Shown here: positions 37,653 to 47,079 of the stretch, piece by piece
How positions within the stretch are numbered: position 1 is the stretch's first letter
Layout: every line of letters starts with the position of its first letter
NCBI GenBank assembly: GCA_900544395.1
Contig: UQVC01000013.1
Location: 1 to 64,000 of the forward strand
DNA length: 64,000 bases
Direction of reading: 5' to 3'
Source: an uncultured Ruminococcus sp.
GTDB lineage: Bacteria; Bacillota; Clostridia; Lachnospirales; Lachnospiraceae
Translations under genes and position numbers: made by a program
Notes under the pieces: generated by a model
What the model saw: the letters and a program-made list of their open reading frames with translations, nothing else
What the model was told of the DNA's origin: nothing
Databases searched by the model: none

Positions 37653-38738
37653 CTATTCTGCCTGATTCGACACACTCAATACAAGCCCCATTTCCAGCAG
37701 TAAAAACACAACGGATGTCCCTCCGTAACTGATAAACGGAAGCGTGATCCCCGTATTCGGGATACTGTTTGTAACTACTGCAATGTTTAAGATTACCTGG
37801 ATCATCATATGAGCCATGGCTCCGGTTGCGATCAAAGCTCCTGTCAGATCCTTTGCACTGGTTGCGATCACAAAGAAACGCCAGATCAAAATCAAGAACA
37901 GTCCGATCACCAGGCTGGCTCCCATCAGTCCCAGCTCTTCACAAATGATAGAAAATATCATATCATTTTGTGCTTCCGGCAAAAAGCCGAGTTTTTGTAC
38001 ACTGTTTCCCAATCCTCTTCCAAACAGCCCGCCGGAGCCAATAGCATACAGCCCCTGCAACGTCTGATACCCTTTTTCATACTGCTCCGGATGTCTCCAG
38101 ATCGCCAGACGTTCCAGGCGATAACTCTCCAAAGCCAGAAAAATTCCAAGAAATCCTGCTGCCGCTGCGCCCATGACCAGAAACTGCGCATATTTAGGAC
38201 TTGCCACAAAAATCAATGCCGCTGCGATTCCCAAAATGATAATTGCGGTACTCAGATTGCTCGCTCCGACTAACCCTACCACAGGCAGTACCGGGATCAT
38301 CACCTTCACCAGAGTTCGAAATTTTGCCATTTTTCTAGCCTGATCTGAAATCACACAGGAAAGATACAAGATTACTGCAACTTTGGCAAATTCCGATGGC
38401 TGAAAAGAAATGGGTCCCAAAGAAAGCCATCTTTTGGACCCATTATACTCATCTCCTATGAACATGACTGCCACCGACAGTCCGATTGCCGCCACATATC
38501 CCAATTTAGCAAAAGGGATCCATCTGTGGTAATCGATCCTTGCCACAAAAAACATACCCGCCATTCCGAGAATTGTGGCAAATCCCTGCTTTTTCAGGTA
38601 ATAAAACGAGTCATGAAACTTCACCTGTCCATTATAAGAACTGGTACTATATAAAAGGATCAGTCCAATCCCTGCCAGGAGCCATACTGTCACAAATAGT
38701 GTCACATCATAACGATGCTTCTTTTGAAGACGCTTCAA
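37653..38738 (-). CDS. ftsW: SEDS glycan polymerase FtsW/SpoVE
   Basis: A 361-residue SEDS protein with about ten membrane segments. This family polymerises lipid II with a partner class B PBP. It has LLYSTSSY, SKRWLSLGPISFQPSEFAKVA, and the C-terminal SIPNTGITLPFISYGGTS. The start codon is TTG at 38736-38738, eight bases after GAGGTG; no ATG lies near it. It sits between murD and ftsQ. A second SEDS gene of the same type is at 48.5-49.7 kb, so one may serve vegetative division and the other spore cortex synthesis. Confidence 0.93.
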   Translation of the reverse strand: MKRLQKKHRYDVTLFVTVWLLAGIGLILLYSTSSYNGQVKFHDSFYYLKKQGFATILGMAGMFFVARIDYHRWIPFAKLGYVAAIGLSVAVMFIGDEYNGSKRWLSLGPISFQPSEFAKVAVILYLSCVISDQARKMAKFRTLVKVMIPVLPVVGLVGASNLSTAIIILGIAAALIFVASPKYAQFLVMGAAAAGFLGIFLALESYRLERLAIWRHPEQYEKGYQTLQGLYAIGSGGLFGRGLGNSVQKLGFLPEAQNDMIFSIICEELGLMGASLVIGLFLILIWRFFVIATSAKDLTGALIATGAMAHMMIQVILNIAVVTNSIPNTGITLPFISYGGTSVVFLLLEMGLVLSVSNQAE

Positions 38739-38752
38739 TACAGATTCACCTC

Positions 38753-40111
38753 TTATAATTGATTTACAAGTTCTTTGAATTTATCTCCACGTTCTTCATA
38801 ATTTTTAAACATGCCCCAACTGGCACATGCAGGCGAAAGTAAGACTGCATCCCCTGGTTTTGCGTACTGTACACACACTTCCACAGCTTCTTCCAGTGTA
38901 TCCACCAGAACTGTATCTGTGAATCCCAGTTTTTGAGCCGTCTCATTAATCTTGTCTCTGGTTGCACCTAAGAGAACCAGTTTTTTTACTTTCCCGTCAA
39001 AAGACCGGATCCATTCTTCATAAGAAGAATCCTTGTCATATCCGCCTCCGATCAGAAGCGTTGGACGGTTCATCGCCTGGATTCCCTTGATCGCCGCGTC
39101 CGGATTCGTGCCTTTGGAATCATTGTAATATGCAACTTGATTCTTTTCTGCCACAAATTCAATCCGGTGTTCTACTGCCGTAAATTCCCGGATCGTCTTT
39201 TGGATCTGTTCCATCGGAACTCCATAAGCTGCTGCCATTGCAACTGCCGCCATTACATTTTCATAATTATGCATTCCCAACAGCTTTAATTCATCCACAT
39301 GGCAAACTTTTACCGGTTCTTCCTGACAGTAGATAATCTCGCCGTCTTCCAGCCAGATTCCTTTCTCCAGCTTTCTCTGGCTGGAAAAATAAAGAACCTG
39401 TGCCCGGATCTGCTCTCCAAAACTTCTGGTCACAGGATCTTCAAAATTTAACACGCAAAAATCTTCTTCTGTCTGATTCTTTGCGATCTGTTCTTTTGCT
39501 TCAATATAGGCTTCCATCGTATGATGGCGGTTCAGATGATCCGGTGTGATATTTAAGATGGCACTGACTTTTGGCCGAAATGTATGAACAGTCTCAAGCT
39601 GAAAACTGCTCATCTCTGCCACGATCACCGAATCCTTTCTGGTCTCAGATACTACACTGGTGTATGGATTCCCGATATTGCCAACCACAAAAGCGGATTC
39701 TTTTGCCTGCTTCATGATCGCACCAAGAAGCGCCGTCGTTGTTGTCTTCCCGTTCGTTCCTGTAATCGCCAGTACCTCGCCTTTTCCAAGAACATAGGCC
39801 AGTTCGATCTCTCCCCAGATTGGAATGCCTGCTTTTCGCATCTCTTCTACAACGGGCAGATCCGTTGGCACACCAGGACTGATCACGGTCAGATCCAGCG
39901 TATCTATCACCTGGTGTTTTAACTCACCTAAGATGACTTCCACCTCACCGTCTGCCCGATTCCGAATCTCCTGCCGGATTGCCTGTGCATCAAGCGCTGC
40001 ATTGCCGTCATACAAGACCACCTCAGCCTCTTTTTCTAACAGAAGCGCTGCTGCTGCAATCCCACTGATTCCGGATCCAAACACCAGAACTTTTTTCCCT
40101 TTGATTTCCAT
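38753..40111 (-). CDS. murD: UDP-N-acetylmuramoylalanine--D-glutamate ligase
   Basis: A 452-residue Mur ligase that adds D-Glu to UDP-MurNAc-L-Ala in the cytoplasm. Motifs are VFGSGISGIAAA at the N-terminus, the ATP loop AITGTNGKTTTTAL, MSSFQLE, ITPDHLNRH, VEHRIEFV and NDSKGTNPDAAIKGI. Length is standard. It starts four bases after mraY and precedes ftsW. Confidence 0.96.
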   Translation of the reverse strand: MEIKGKKVLVFGSGISGIAAAALLLEKEAEVVLYDGNAALDAQAIRQEIRNRADGEVEVILGELKHQVIDTLDLTVISPGVPTDLPVVEEMRKAGIPIWGEIELAYVLGKGEVLAITGTNGKTTTTALLGAIMKQAKESAFVVGNIGNPYTSVVSETRKDSVIVAEMSSFQLETVHTFRPKVSAILNITPDHLNRHHTMEAYIEAKEQIAKNQTEEDFCVLNFEDPVTRSFGEQIRAQVLYFSSQRKLEKGIWLEDGEIIYCQEEPVKVCHVDELKLLGMHNYENVMAAVAMAAAYGVPMEQIQKTIREFTAVEHRIEFVAEKNQVAYYNDSKGTNPDAAIKGIQAMNRPTLLIGGGYDKDSSYEEWIRSFDGKVKKLVLLGATRDKINETAQKLGFTDTVLVDTLEEAVEVCVQYAKPGDAVLLSPACASWGMFKNYEERGDKFKELVNQL

Positions 40112-40115
40112 CTAA

Positions 40116-41072
40116 CTATACCCCCATTAATGCGACCAGACAAAGCAGCGCTGTCACAATGGAAAAAACTGCCACAACTCTTGTCTCTGACCAGCCACAT
40201 AATTCAAAATGATGATGGATCGGCGCCATCTTAAAAAATCGTTTTCCGCCGGTCTTTTTAAAATATGTAACCTGGATCATCACAGATGCCACTTCTACCA
40301 GATAGATCAGACCTACAATGATCAAAAACAGCGGCATCTGCATCATATAAGCTGTCCCTGCTGCAAATCCGCCAAGCGCCAGAGACCCTGTATCTCCCAT
40401 AAACACTTTGGCTGGATACACATTAAACAACAGAAATCCCATCAGCGCACCAACAACCGCACAGGTGATCGGCTCGATCCCGCTCTTGGTCCCAATCGCC
40501 ACCACCGTAAAAAAGGTTGCTACTAAAACCGTTACGCTGGACGCAAGACCATCCAGCCCGTCTGTAAAATTCGTTCCGTTCACTGTTCCGATCACAGCAA
40601 CAAACAGCAGCGGAACTGCCAGCCAGCCGATATCCCAGTATTTTCCTCCGGAAAATGGGATCAGCATAGTCATTGGGATCTCTGCAATTTTAAATACATA
40701 ATATGCAAACACTGCCGTCACAACAATCTGAAGCGCCATCTTCTGCTTTGGAAACAATCCGTCAGAACGCTTCATCACAACCTTCAGATAATCATCCAGA
40801 AATCCGATCAGACCAAACCCGATGGTCAGAAAAAGTACCGGAAGGATCTTGGGATAATCTTTCACATACAGAAGCGATGTTATGATCACACTGACAAGAA
40901 TGATCACTCCACCCATAGTCGGAGTTCCCGCTTTTTTCAAATGAGACTGTACCCCTTCCTCCCGTTCGGTCTGTCCCATTTTCAGTTTTCTAAGAAATGG
41001 TATTACGATCGGCCCAAGCACCAGGCTTAATGCAAACGATACTAATACCGGTATTACTACATGATAACTCAT
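40116..41072 (-). CDS. mraY: Phospho-N-acetylmuramoyl-pentapeptide transferase
   Basis: A 318-residue membrane enzyme with about ten segments that makes lipid I from UDP-MurNAc-pentapeptide and undecaprenyl phosphate. GTPTMGGVIIL, FLDDYLKVV, NFTDGLDGLA, FMGDTGSLALGG and the metal-site APIHHHFEL are all intact. GAGGTGG precedes the ATG. It lies 55 bp after the second PBP gene. Confidence 0.96.
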   Translation of the reverse strand: MSYHVVIPVLVSFALSLVLGPIVIPFLRKLKMGQTEREEGVQSHLKKAGTPTMGGVIILVSVIITSLLYVKDYPKILPVLFLTIGFGLIGFLDDYLKVVMKRSDGLFPKQKMALQIVVTAVFAYYVFKIAEIPMTMLIPFSGGKYWDIGWLAVPLLFVAVIGTVNGTNFTDGLDGLASSVTVLVATFFTVVAIGTKSGIEPITCAVVGALMGFLLFNVYPAKVFMGDTGSLALGGFAAGTAYMMQMPLFLIIVGLIYLVEVASVMIQVTYFKKTGGKRFFKMAPIHHHFELCGWSETRVVAVFSIVTALLCLVALMGV

Positions 41073-41127
41073 ACTTCCACCTCTTCATCTCTTTTGTTTC
41101 AATATCTTATTTAGTATACCGCATTCC

Positions 41128-42843
41128 CTATTGTTTTTCAATCCCGAGATATGGGAGGACATTGTCAAAGATGCTTCGCAAAACCGGTGCAGCAATCGTA
41201 CCTCCGTAGTAAATCCCTTTGGGATCATGAATAACTACCATTCCCAAAATCTGCGGATCGTCAGCCGGTGCAAATCCGATAAACGAAGAAATATAACGGT
41301 TGGCACTCCTTGGAAGCGTCTGGGAGGTTGCTGTTTTTCCTCCAATCGAATACCCTTCGATAAATGCATTTTTACCGGAACCATTTGCCACTACACCTTC
41401 CAGAAGACTCTGCATCGTCTCGGATGTCTTGCGGGACACAATTTTCGTTTTCTTTGGATAAGATAATGTTTCCAGCGCCTCTCCATCCCTGCTTAAAACT
41501 GCCTTTCCCAAATGCGGGGTCACCCGTGTCCCTCCATTGATAATGGAACTGACAGTCGTTGCCATCTGAATGGGTGTCACCTGAAAAGACTGTCCGAAAC
41601 TGATGGTCGCAAGTTCTACCAGTCCAATGTCTTCTACTTTGTGCATGATCGTTCCGGCCTCTCCCGGCAGATCCACTCCTGTTTGTTCCAGAAGGCCGAA
41701 TTGCCGAAAATACTGGTAAAATTTTTCTGCCCCAAGCCGGAGTCCGATATCAATAAATACCGGGTTGCAGGAATTTTGAATTCCCTGCACAAACGTTTCG
41801 CTCCCATGCCCGCCTGCTTTGTGACACCGGATCCTTCTGTCTTCCACCATCCGATACCCGGGGCAGGAAAACGTATCCTCCAACGTCACAACCCCTTCTT
41901 CCAGACATGCGGCAGAAGTAATGATCTTAAACGTAGATCCCGGCTCATAGGTATCATTGATACAGCCATTTCTCCACATGGTATTTAATGCATCCTGCAA
42001 GTCCTTTCCTGTTTTTTCTTCTCCTGTATTTAAGGTAAACGGATCATTCAAATGAAATTCCGGCACATTGACCATAGATAAAATTTCTCCATTTTGCGGA
42101 TTCATCAGCAAAACAGATACCCCATCCGCCTGTTTTTCCTGCATCACCTTCTCTGCTGCCTGCTCACAATATTTCTGAATATTGTAATCCAGCGTCACTT
42201 CCAATGTCTTGCCAGCCACCGGTTCGATCCGGTCTTCCGCCACTGCATCCAGTTCGATTCCTCTGGCATCCGTAGTCGTAAGGATGGTCCCGTTTTTTCC
42301 CTTCAGAACCTCTTCATATTTTACTTCCAGTCCGATGATTCCCTGGTTGTCTCCTCCGGTAAACCCCAGAACTTTCGATGCAAGCGTATCATACGGGTAA
42401 TACCTTCTGTAATCCTCATCTACTTTTACACCATCCAGATTGTATGCACGAATTCTGTCTCCCACCTGTTTTTCTACATTTGTCTTTACCTTTTCCATGG
42501 AAGACACTTTTTCCACCCGTTTTCGCACTTCTGCTTCTTCCAGTTCCAGCTCCTTTGATAACACATCGATCACCCGCTGCGGCTCTTCGATCTGATTGTG
42601 AATAACCGAAATTGTACAAACCGTCTTGTTTGTTGCCAGCACAACCTGATTTCTGTCCACGATCTCACCCCTGGCCGCCTTGATCTCACGTTCTCTCTGA
42701 TGCAGCGCTTCTGCCTTTTTCTGATAATATTCTGCATCAAATATCATCAGATATACCAGCCGCCCGATCAGTCCTGCCAATATCAGAAATGCCGTCAGAA
42801 AAACAATCAGGATTTTCTTTTTATGATACGTTTTATTTTTCAT
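41128..42843 (-). CDS. Class B penicillin-binding protein, SpoVD-like
   Basis: A 571-residue transpeptidase with an N-terminal membrane anchor (about 10-32), a dimerisation domain (RGEIVDRN) and a transpeptidase domain. The catalytic serine is in EPGSTFKI and SxN is QNSCN. The third motif reads GGKTATSQT, so the usual KTG is KTA. It follows another class B PBP gene, as spoVD follows ftsI in Bacillus, so a role in the spore cortex is likely but inferred. The ATG at 42843 comes just after a hairpin that holds its ribosome site (42845-42897). An earlier ATG at 42876 falls in the hairpin loop and adds unconserved residues. Confidence 0.88.
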   Translation of the reverse strand: MKNKTYHKKKILIVFLTAFLILAGLIGRLVYLMIFDAEYYQKKAEALHQREREIKAARGEIVDRNQVVLATNKTVCTISVIHNQIEEPQRVIDVLSKELELEEAEVRKRVEKVSSMEKVKTNVEKQVGDRIRAYNLDGVKVDEDYRRYYPYDTLASKVLGFTGGDNQGIIGLEVKYEEVLKGKNGTILTTTDARGIELDAVAEDRIEPVAGKTLEVTLDYNIQKYCEQAAEKVMQEKQADGVSVLLMNPQNGEILSMVNVPEFHLNDPFTLNTGEEKTGKDLQDALNTMWRNGCINDTYEPGSTFKIITSAACLEEGVVTLEDTFSCPGYRMVEDRRIRCHKAGGHGSETFVQGIQNSCNPVFIDIGLRLGAEKFYQYFRQFGLLEQTGVDLPGEAGTIMHKVEDIGLVELATISFGQSFQVTPIQMATTVSSIINGGTRVTPHLGKAVLSRDGEALETLSYPKKTKIVSRKTSETMQSLLEGVVANGSGKNAFIEGYSIGGKTATSQTLPRSANRYISSFIGFAPADDPQILGMVVIHDPKGIYYGGTIAAPVLRSIFDNVLPYLGIEKQ

Positions 42844-42844
42844 A

Positions 42845-42897
42845 TAAAAAACCTTACAAAAGACTTTATATAGCATATTTTGTCTTCTGTAAGGTTA
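42845..42897 (-). terminator. Terminator-like hairpin between the two PBP genes, containing the downstream ribosome site
   Basis: On the minus strand, AACCTTACAGAAGAC (42882-42896) pairs over 15 bp with GTCTTTTGTAAGGTT (42850-42864), one G-T pair, 17-nt loop, then TTTTTT. The AAGG that should serve as ribosome site for the next PBP gene is in the 3' arm, and its ATG is two bases after the T run. Confidence 0.75.
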
Positions 42898-42904
42898 TTC
42901 CTTT

Positions 42905-44941
42905 TTATTCGGTCGGCTCAGGAGCCGCTGCCCAGTCATCATAATCCGGCTGATAGTTTGGATCAATGTAAGCTCCATCTTCGTTGCTGTATGTATCCTC
43001 ATAATTGGCATCAAAGTCCTGCTGCACATCCTCCCTGATTCCCGTATCTTCCGGAAGAGGATCTCCATTTCTGGTGATTCCCAGATATGGGAAGGCTTCT
43101 GCCATGATCTTTTGAGACAGTTCCAGCACATAGGAACTCAGTTCCTGATTTTTCACATTCGGTTCATCAACCACAACATAAATTACAACTTCCGGATTTT
43201 CCTGAGGTGCATATCCAATAAACGAGAGAAGATAACTGCCTGATCCTCTTGGAAGTTTCTCTGCTGTTCCGGTCTTTCCACCAATATCATATCCTTCCAC
43301 ATTTGCAGGAACTCCGGTTCCTTCTGTCATCACTGCCCGCAGCGCTTCCTTTACTCTCTCAGAAGTCTGTCTGGAAACTGTTTTTCTCAAAAGTGTCGGA
43401 TCCTTGGTCTGGATCACATTGCCGTTTTCATCCTGGATCTGCCGTACCACGTGTGGTTCATAATAATTTCCTCCATTCACTAAGGAAGAAAATGCTGCCA
43501 CCATCTGTGTCATAGTCACGTTAAAACTTTGCCCAAAGGAAGAGGTTGCCAGATCTGTCTCTCCCATATTTTCCACTGTAAAAAGCAGATTTTCTGTCGC
43601 CGCCTCTCCCGGAAGATCGATTCCCGTATACTCTCCAAATCCAAAAATGTGCTGATACCGGATGAAATTTTCCACCCCGATCTTATCTGCCATTGCCATC
43701 AGCGCAACATTACAAGAATTCGCAATCGCCTGATTTACATTCTCCGGTCCATGACCATCCGTGTTATGACAACGGATAAACCAGTCTGTCTTCCAGGTTC
43801 CTCCTCCGCACACATAACTCTCCTGCCCTGTCAATGCCCCTGTTTCCAACCCAGTTGCCAGCGTAAACGGCTTCACGGTAGAGCCAGGCTCATAGGCATC
43901 GCTGACACAAAAATTCCGCCACAGGTTATTCATGGCATCCAACTTGTCCTGTTCTGACATCTTGGATAAAGCTTCCTCTGTATACCAGGATGTCAGATCT
44001 CTTGGTTCATTCAGATCAAAATTGGGATAAGATGCTTCCGCTAAAATCTCGCCGCTGTTTGGATCCATGATAATGACTGCTGTATTTTTACTTCCCGGCT
44101 CTTCTTTGCGCTCTTCTCCTTTATGGGCTTCATTGAATTCCAAGATGTATTTTTCCACGATGCTCTGAAGCGTCACATCAATCGTAGATACAACTGTATT
44201 TCCATTTTTTGCTGCTTTTACTGTACGTTCAACAGCTGAAGTATCTTCAAAGTATCCATACTCTCTTCCATCTGTGCCATTTAAAATTTCATTATATGCA
44301 CTTTCAATGCCGATTGCACCCTGATTGCCGGAAACGGAAAATCCGATCACATCACTTGCAAGCGTACCATAAGGGTAAGTTCTGTGATAATCTTCTTCCA
44401 GCCAGATTCCCTGTATTTTAGAACCTTCTTTCTGATTCTCTTTCTTTTTCTGGTCTTCTTCTATTGTTTTCTGGAATTTTTGTGCGTCCGCATAAGATAC
44501 ACCCTTTTTCAGAATCTCATAGCGGCTTTGTGGATTGTCATCTATAATTTCCTTTACTTCGTCCGGATCGATCTGAAAACATTCTTCCAGCGCTTCCAGT
44601 GTGGGATCGATATATTTTTCACTTTTCCCTTCATCTGTGATAACCACCACATCCAGGATCACATTATATACCCGTTCACTGGTCGCCATTTTTGTTCCAT
44701 TGCGGTCTACAATATCGCCTCGCTTATATGGAATCTTTTTATTGCCATACTGCTGTTGATCCAGCACGATTTTTGTATATTTTCCACCTTTAAATACATT
44801 GATAAAGGTAATTCTTCCAATAAGAACAACAAAAGCCAGTATAATTGCCATAAACAGCATTACCAGCTTCTTTTGCATTCTTTTTGGAAATTTTTTTGTC
44901 AAAAACTGAAATGGATTTTTTCTTTGTCTTCTTCCTGCCAT
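42905..44941 (-). CDS. ftsI: Class B penicillin-binding protein, FtsI/PBP2-like
   Basis: A 678-residue division transpeptidase: cytosolic basic start, one membrane segment (about 27-48), PBP dimerisation domain (RGDIVDRNGTKMA), an extended insert with charged helices (about 120-200), and the transpeptidase domain with EPGSTVKP, ANSCN and GGKTGTAEK, all canonical. The tail (about 640-678) is acidic and Tyr-rich. It lies ten bases after ftsL and before the SpoVD-like PBP. Confidence 0.92.
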   Translation of the reverse strand: MAGRRQRKNPFQFLTKKFPKRMQKKLVMLFMAIILAFVVLIGRITFINVFKGGKYTKIVLDQQQYGNKKIPYKRGDIVDRNGTKMATSERVYNVILDVVVITDEGKSEKYIDPTLEALEECFQIDPDEVKEIIDDNPQSRYEILKKGVSYADAQKFQKTIEEDQKKKENQKEGSKIQGIWLEEDYHRTYPYGTLASDVIGFSVSGNQGAIGIESAYNEILNGTDGREYGYFEDTSAVERTVKAAKNGNTVVSTIDVTLQSIVEKYILEFNEAHKGEERKEEPGSKNTAVIIMDPNSGEILAEASYPNFDLNEPRDLTSWYTEEALSKMSEQDKLDAMNNLWRNFCVSDAYEPGSTVKPFTLATGLETGALTGQESYVCGGGTWKTDWFIRCHNTDGHGPENVNQAIANSCNVALMAMADKIGVENFIRYQHIFGFGEYTGIDLPGEAATENLLFTVENMGETDLATSSFGQSFNVTMTQMVAAFSSLVNGGNYYEPHVVRQIQDENGNVIQTKDPTLLRKTVSRQTSERVKEALRAVMTEGTGVPANVEGYDIGGKTGTAEKLPRGSGSYLLSFIGYAPQENPEVVIYVVVDEPNVKNQELSSYVLELSQKIMAEAFPYLGITRNGDPLPEDTGIREDVQQDFDANYEDTYSNEDGAYIDPNYQPDYDDWAAAPEPTE

Positions 44942-44950
44942 TACATCTTC

Positions 44951-45493
44951 CTACTTTGATACACCCTTAGATTTTGCAAGAACTCCATCAGATGGAATGT
45001 CACTGTATTGCTTGACATAATCACTGGTAGGACTGTTATATTCCACCACATGACCATCTTCTGCATACACCATTCCCAGCTCATTCATCGCTTTCTCCCG
45101 GATTTCCTGCAGGTTCACGGAATCTGTCGCCGCATTGTATGCCGTATCGTTTGCTTCTGTTAAATCAGCCAACTCAGACTGAAGAGCCGTAATATTTTCA
45201 GATCGCTGAACAAGTTCGGCCTGCAGCTGCAGATATACAACACAGATAATCACCGCACAGATCGCTGCCATTGTTAAAAATCCTGTATATACAGGACTCA
45301 TATCCAATGCACGTCTTCTGTTCTTCTTCACCTGGCTGCTTGCCCGCTTTTTCGGACGTACTTCCACTGCCTGTTTTTCCTGATTCGGCAATACCTTCGG
45401 CTGATGTACTACATTTCCATAGACATAGAACTGTCCATATCTGTTTTCTGTATGAGATTGTCTTCTGTATGTAGTTCTTTTTCCTGCAGCCAT
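44951..45493 (-). CDS. ftsL: FtsL-type cell division protein
   Basis: A 180-residue bitopic protein: a basic cytosolic tail (1-65) rich in Arg, Lys and Gln, one membrane segment (about 68-90), then a coiled coil (about 90-120) ending in IREKAMNELGMVYAEDGHVVEY, the pattern of FtsL/DivIC proteins. It works with FtsQ to activate septal peptidoglycan synthesis. Position between rsmH and ftsI supports FtsL. Confidence 0.88.
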   Translation of the reverse strand: MAAGKRTTYRRQSHTENRYGQFYVYGNVVHQPKVLPNQEKQAVEVRPKKRASSQVKKNRRRALDMSPVYTGFLTMAAICAVIICVVYLQLQAELVQRSENITALQSELADLTEANDTAYNAATDSVNLQEIREKAMNELGMVYAEDGHVVEYNSPTSDYVKQYSDIPSDGVLAKSKGVSK

Positions 45494-45568
45494 TTGGTCT
45501 GCCCCTTTCCACGTGCAATCTGCCGGGCTCTCCCCTTCCCGGCAGATTTTATTTTCAGATACTCACCC

Positions 45569-46510
45569 TCATTTTTCGCTGCGTTCAAAAATACGAAGTT
45601 TCGCACTCTTCGAACGACTGTTATACATCAACTCCTCCTCGGAAGGAAGAATTGGCTTTCTCGTGATCACTTTTCCTTTTGATACATTCCCGCATACACA
45701 AACAGGAAAGTGACTTGGACAGGTACATGGATTTTCATTTTTTCTAAATGCACTCTTTACAATCCTGTCTTCCAGAGAATGAAATGTGATAATACAGAGC
45801 CTTCCTCCCGGATTCAGTATCTCGATCATATCATCCAACGTATCCCGCAAAACATCCAGCTCCCGGTTCAATTCAATCCGTATTGCCTGGAAAGTCCGCT
45901 TTGACGGATGTCCCGATGTCTTCTGAAACTTCATCGGAATCGCTCTTCTGATCACTTCATTCAACTGACCTGTTGTTTCTATCGGTTGCTTTTCCCGCTC
46001 CATCACAATATGTTTTGCAATGTTCTTCGCAAATTTGTCTTCGCCATAATCACGAATCACACGGTAAAGTTCCGCTTCACTATAGTCATTGACGATATCT
46101 CTTGCCGTCATCGTCTGTCTCTGATCCATTCTCATATCAAGCGGCGCATCTGTGCGGTACGAAAACCCGCGCTCCGCCGTATCCAACTGGTACGAAGATA
46201 CACCCAGATCGATCACGATCCCATCAACTTTGTCAATTCCTATTTCCTGGAGCTTCGGTTTCATATTGCAATAATTGCTCCTGATTATTGTAACTTTCTC
46301 CCCGAAACCGGCTAATCTGACGCTTGCCGCCTGAATGGCGTCCGCGTCCTGGTCTATTCCTATCAAACTCCCATTGTCACTCAAACGGCTGGCAACTTCA
46401 TATGCATGTCCACCACCGCCAAGTGTTCCGTCCACGTAGATGCCGTCTGGCTTTATCTTCAGGCCATCTACTGTCTCTTCAAGTAAAACTGATGTGTGCT
46501 TAAATGCCAT
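45569..46510 (-). CDS. rsmH: 16S rRNA (cytosine(1402)-N(4))-methyltransferase
   Basis: A 313-residue SAM-dependent enzyme that methylates C1402 of 16S rRNA. HTSVLLEETVDGL starts it, YVDGTLGGGGHAYEVASRL is the SAM site, then VDGIVIDLGVSSYQLD, RGFSYRTDAPLDMRMD and TFHSLEDRIVK. GGAGG is five bases before the ATG at 46510; an ATG 12 bases earlier has no site. It is the second gene of the mraZ cluster. Confidence 0.96.
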   Translation of the reverse strand: MAFKHTSVLLEETVDGLKIKPDGIYVDGTLGGGGHAYEVASRLSDNGSLIGIDQDADAIQAASVRLAGFGEKVTIIRSNYCNMKPKLQEIGIDKVDGIVIDLGVSSYQLDTAERGFSYRTDAPLDMRMDQRQTMTARDIVNDYSEAELYRVIRDYGEDKFAKNIAKHIVMEREKQPIETTGQLNEVIRRAIPMKFQKTSGHPSKRTFQAIRIELNRELDVLRDTLDDMIEILNPGGRLCIITFHSLEDRIVKSAFRKNENPCTCPSHFPVCVCGNVSKGKVITRKPILPSEEELMYNSRSKSAKLRIFERSEK

Positions 46511-46544
46511 AGATTCCTCCATTCACTGTTACGCCTGTCTCTGA

Positions 46545-46982
46545 TCAAATCCGGATTCCGATTGCTTCCATTCGTTCTGCGATGGCATCCAGATCTTCCT
46601 CACTGACAACACTGCGCTCTTCCCAAAGTGCTTTATCCCAGATCTCCACGCGGTCCTGAACTCCCACCAGGACAACATCTTTCTCCAGATGCGCAGCTTT
46701 TCGAAGTGATGCAGGCACAGAAACGCGCCCCTGCTTGTCAAAACTGCCTTCCGAAGCACTTCCAAAAAAATAACGCTTGAATATTCTGGCATCCTTGTTC
46801 ATTCGTGGTAAGGTATTCAATTCAGCAACGAACTGATTCCATTCTTCCTGAGAGTACACAAAAAGACACCCTTCCAAGCCATTACAGATTACAAAGCTTT
46901 CGCCCAGGTCATCTCGCAATTTAGCTGGAATGATGAGTCGGCCTTTTTCATCAATACTATGATTAAACTCTCCTAATAACAT
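46545..46982 (-). CDS. mraZ: Transcriptional regulator MraZ
   Basis: A 145-residue protein with two SpoVT/AbrB-like domains (about 5-47 and 76-119), each with the family's D-x-K/Q-GR pattern (HSIDEKGRLIIPAKLR and SFDKQGRVSVPASLR). MraZ forms rings that bind repeats in its own promoter and controls the division/cell-wall cluster. Six or seven such repeats lie directly upstream (47009-47079). AAGGGA precedes the ATG. Confidence 0.96.
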   Translation of the reverse strand: MLLGEFNHSIDEKGRLIIPAKLRDDLGESFVICNGLEGCLFVYSQEEWNQFVAELNTLPRMNKDARIFKRYFFGSASEGSFDKQGRVSVPASLRKAAHLEKDVVLVGVQDRVEIWDKALWEERSVVSEEDLDAIAERMEAIGIRI

Positions 46983-47008
46983 CTGGAATCCCTTCTAAAA
47001 GTGAGCCT

Positions 47009-47079
47009 CCACATTCGCCCCACTTTGTGCCACTATTCACCACTTCCTACCACTTGAAACCATTGTAAACCACCACGCC
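47009..47079 (-). promoter_or_regulatory. MraZ operator array
   Basis: On the minus strand, GTGG (once ATGG) recurs at exact 10-bp steps, at 47073, 47063, 47053, 47043, 47033 and 47023 (first base), with a further copy 11 bp on at 47012. Most read GTGGNNNNAA. This period of about one helix turn matches known MraZ boxes, and the array overlaps the -10 and early transcribed region of the mraZ promoter. Confidence 0.85.

Noticed and set aside
42843..42876. Earlier ATG for the SpoVD-like PBP
   Set aside because: It falls in the hairpin loop, has no ribosome site and adds residues unlike the family's N-terminus.
47009..47079. CRISPR array
   Set aside because: The repeats are only 4-6 bp at 10-bp steps without spacers; they fit MraZ boxes. 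No cas genes are present in the window.
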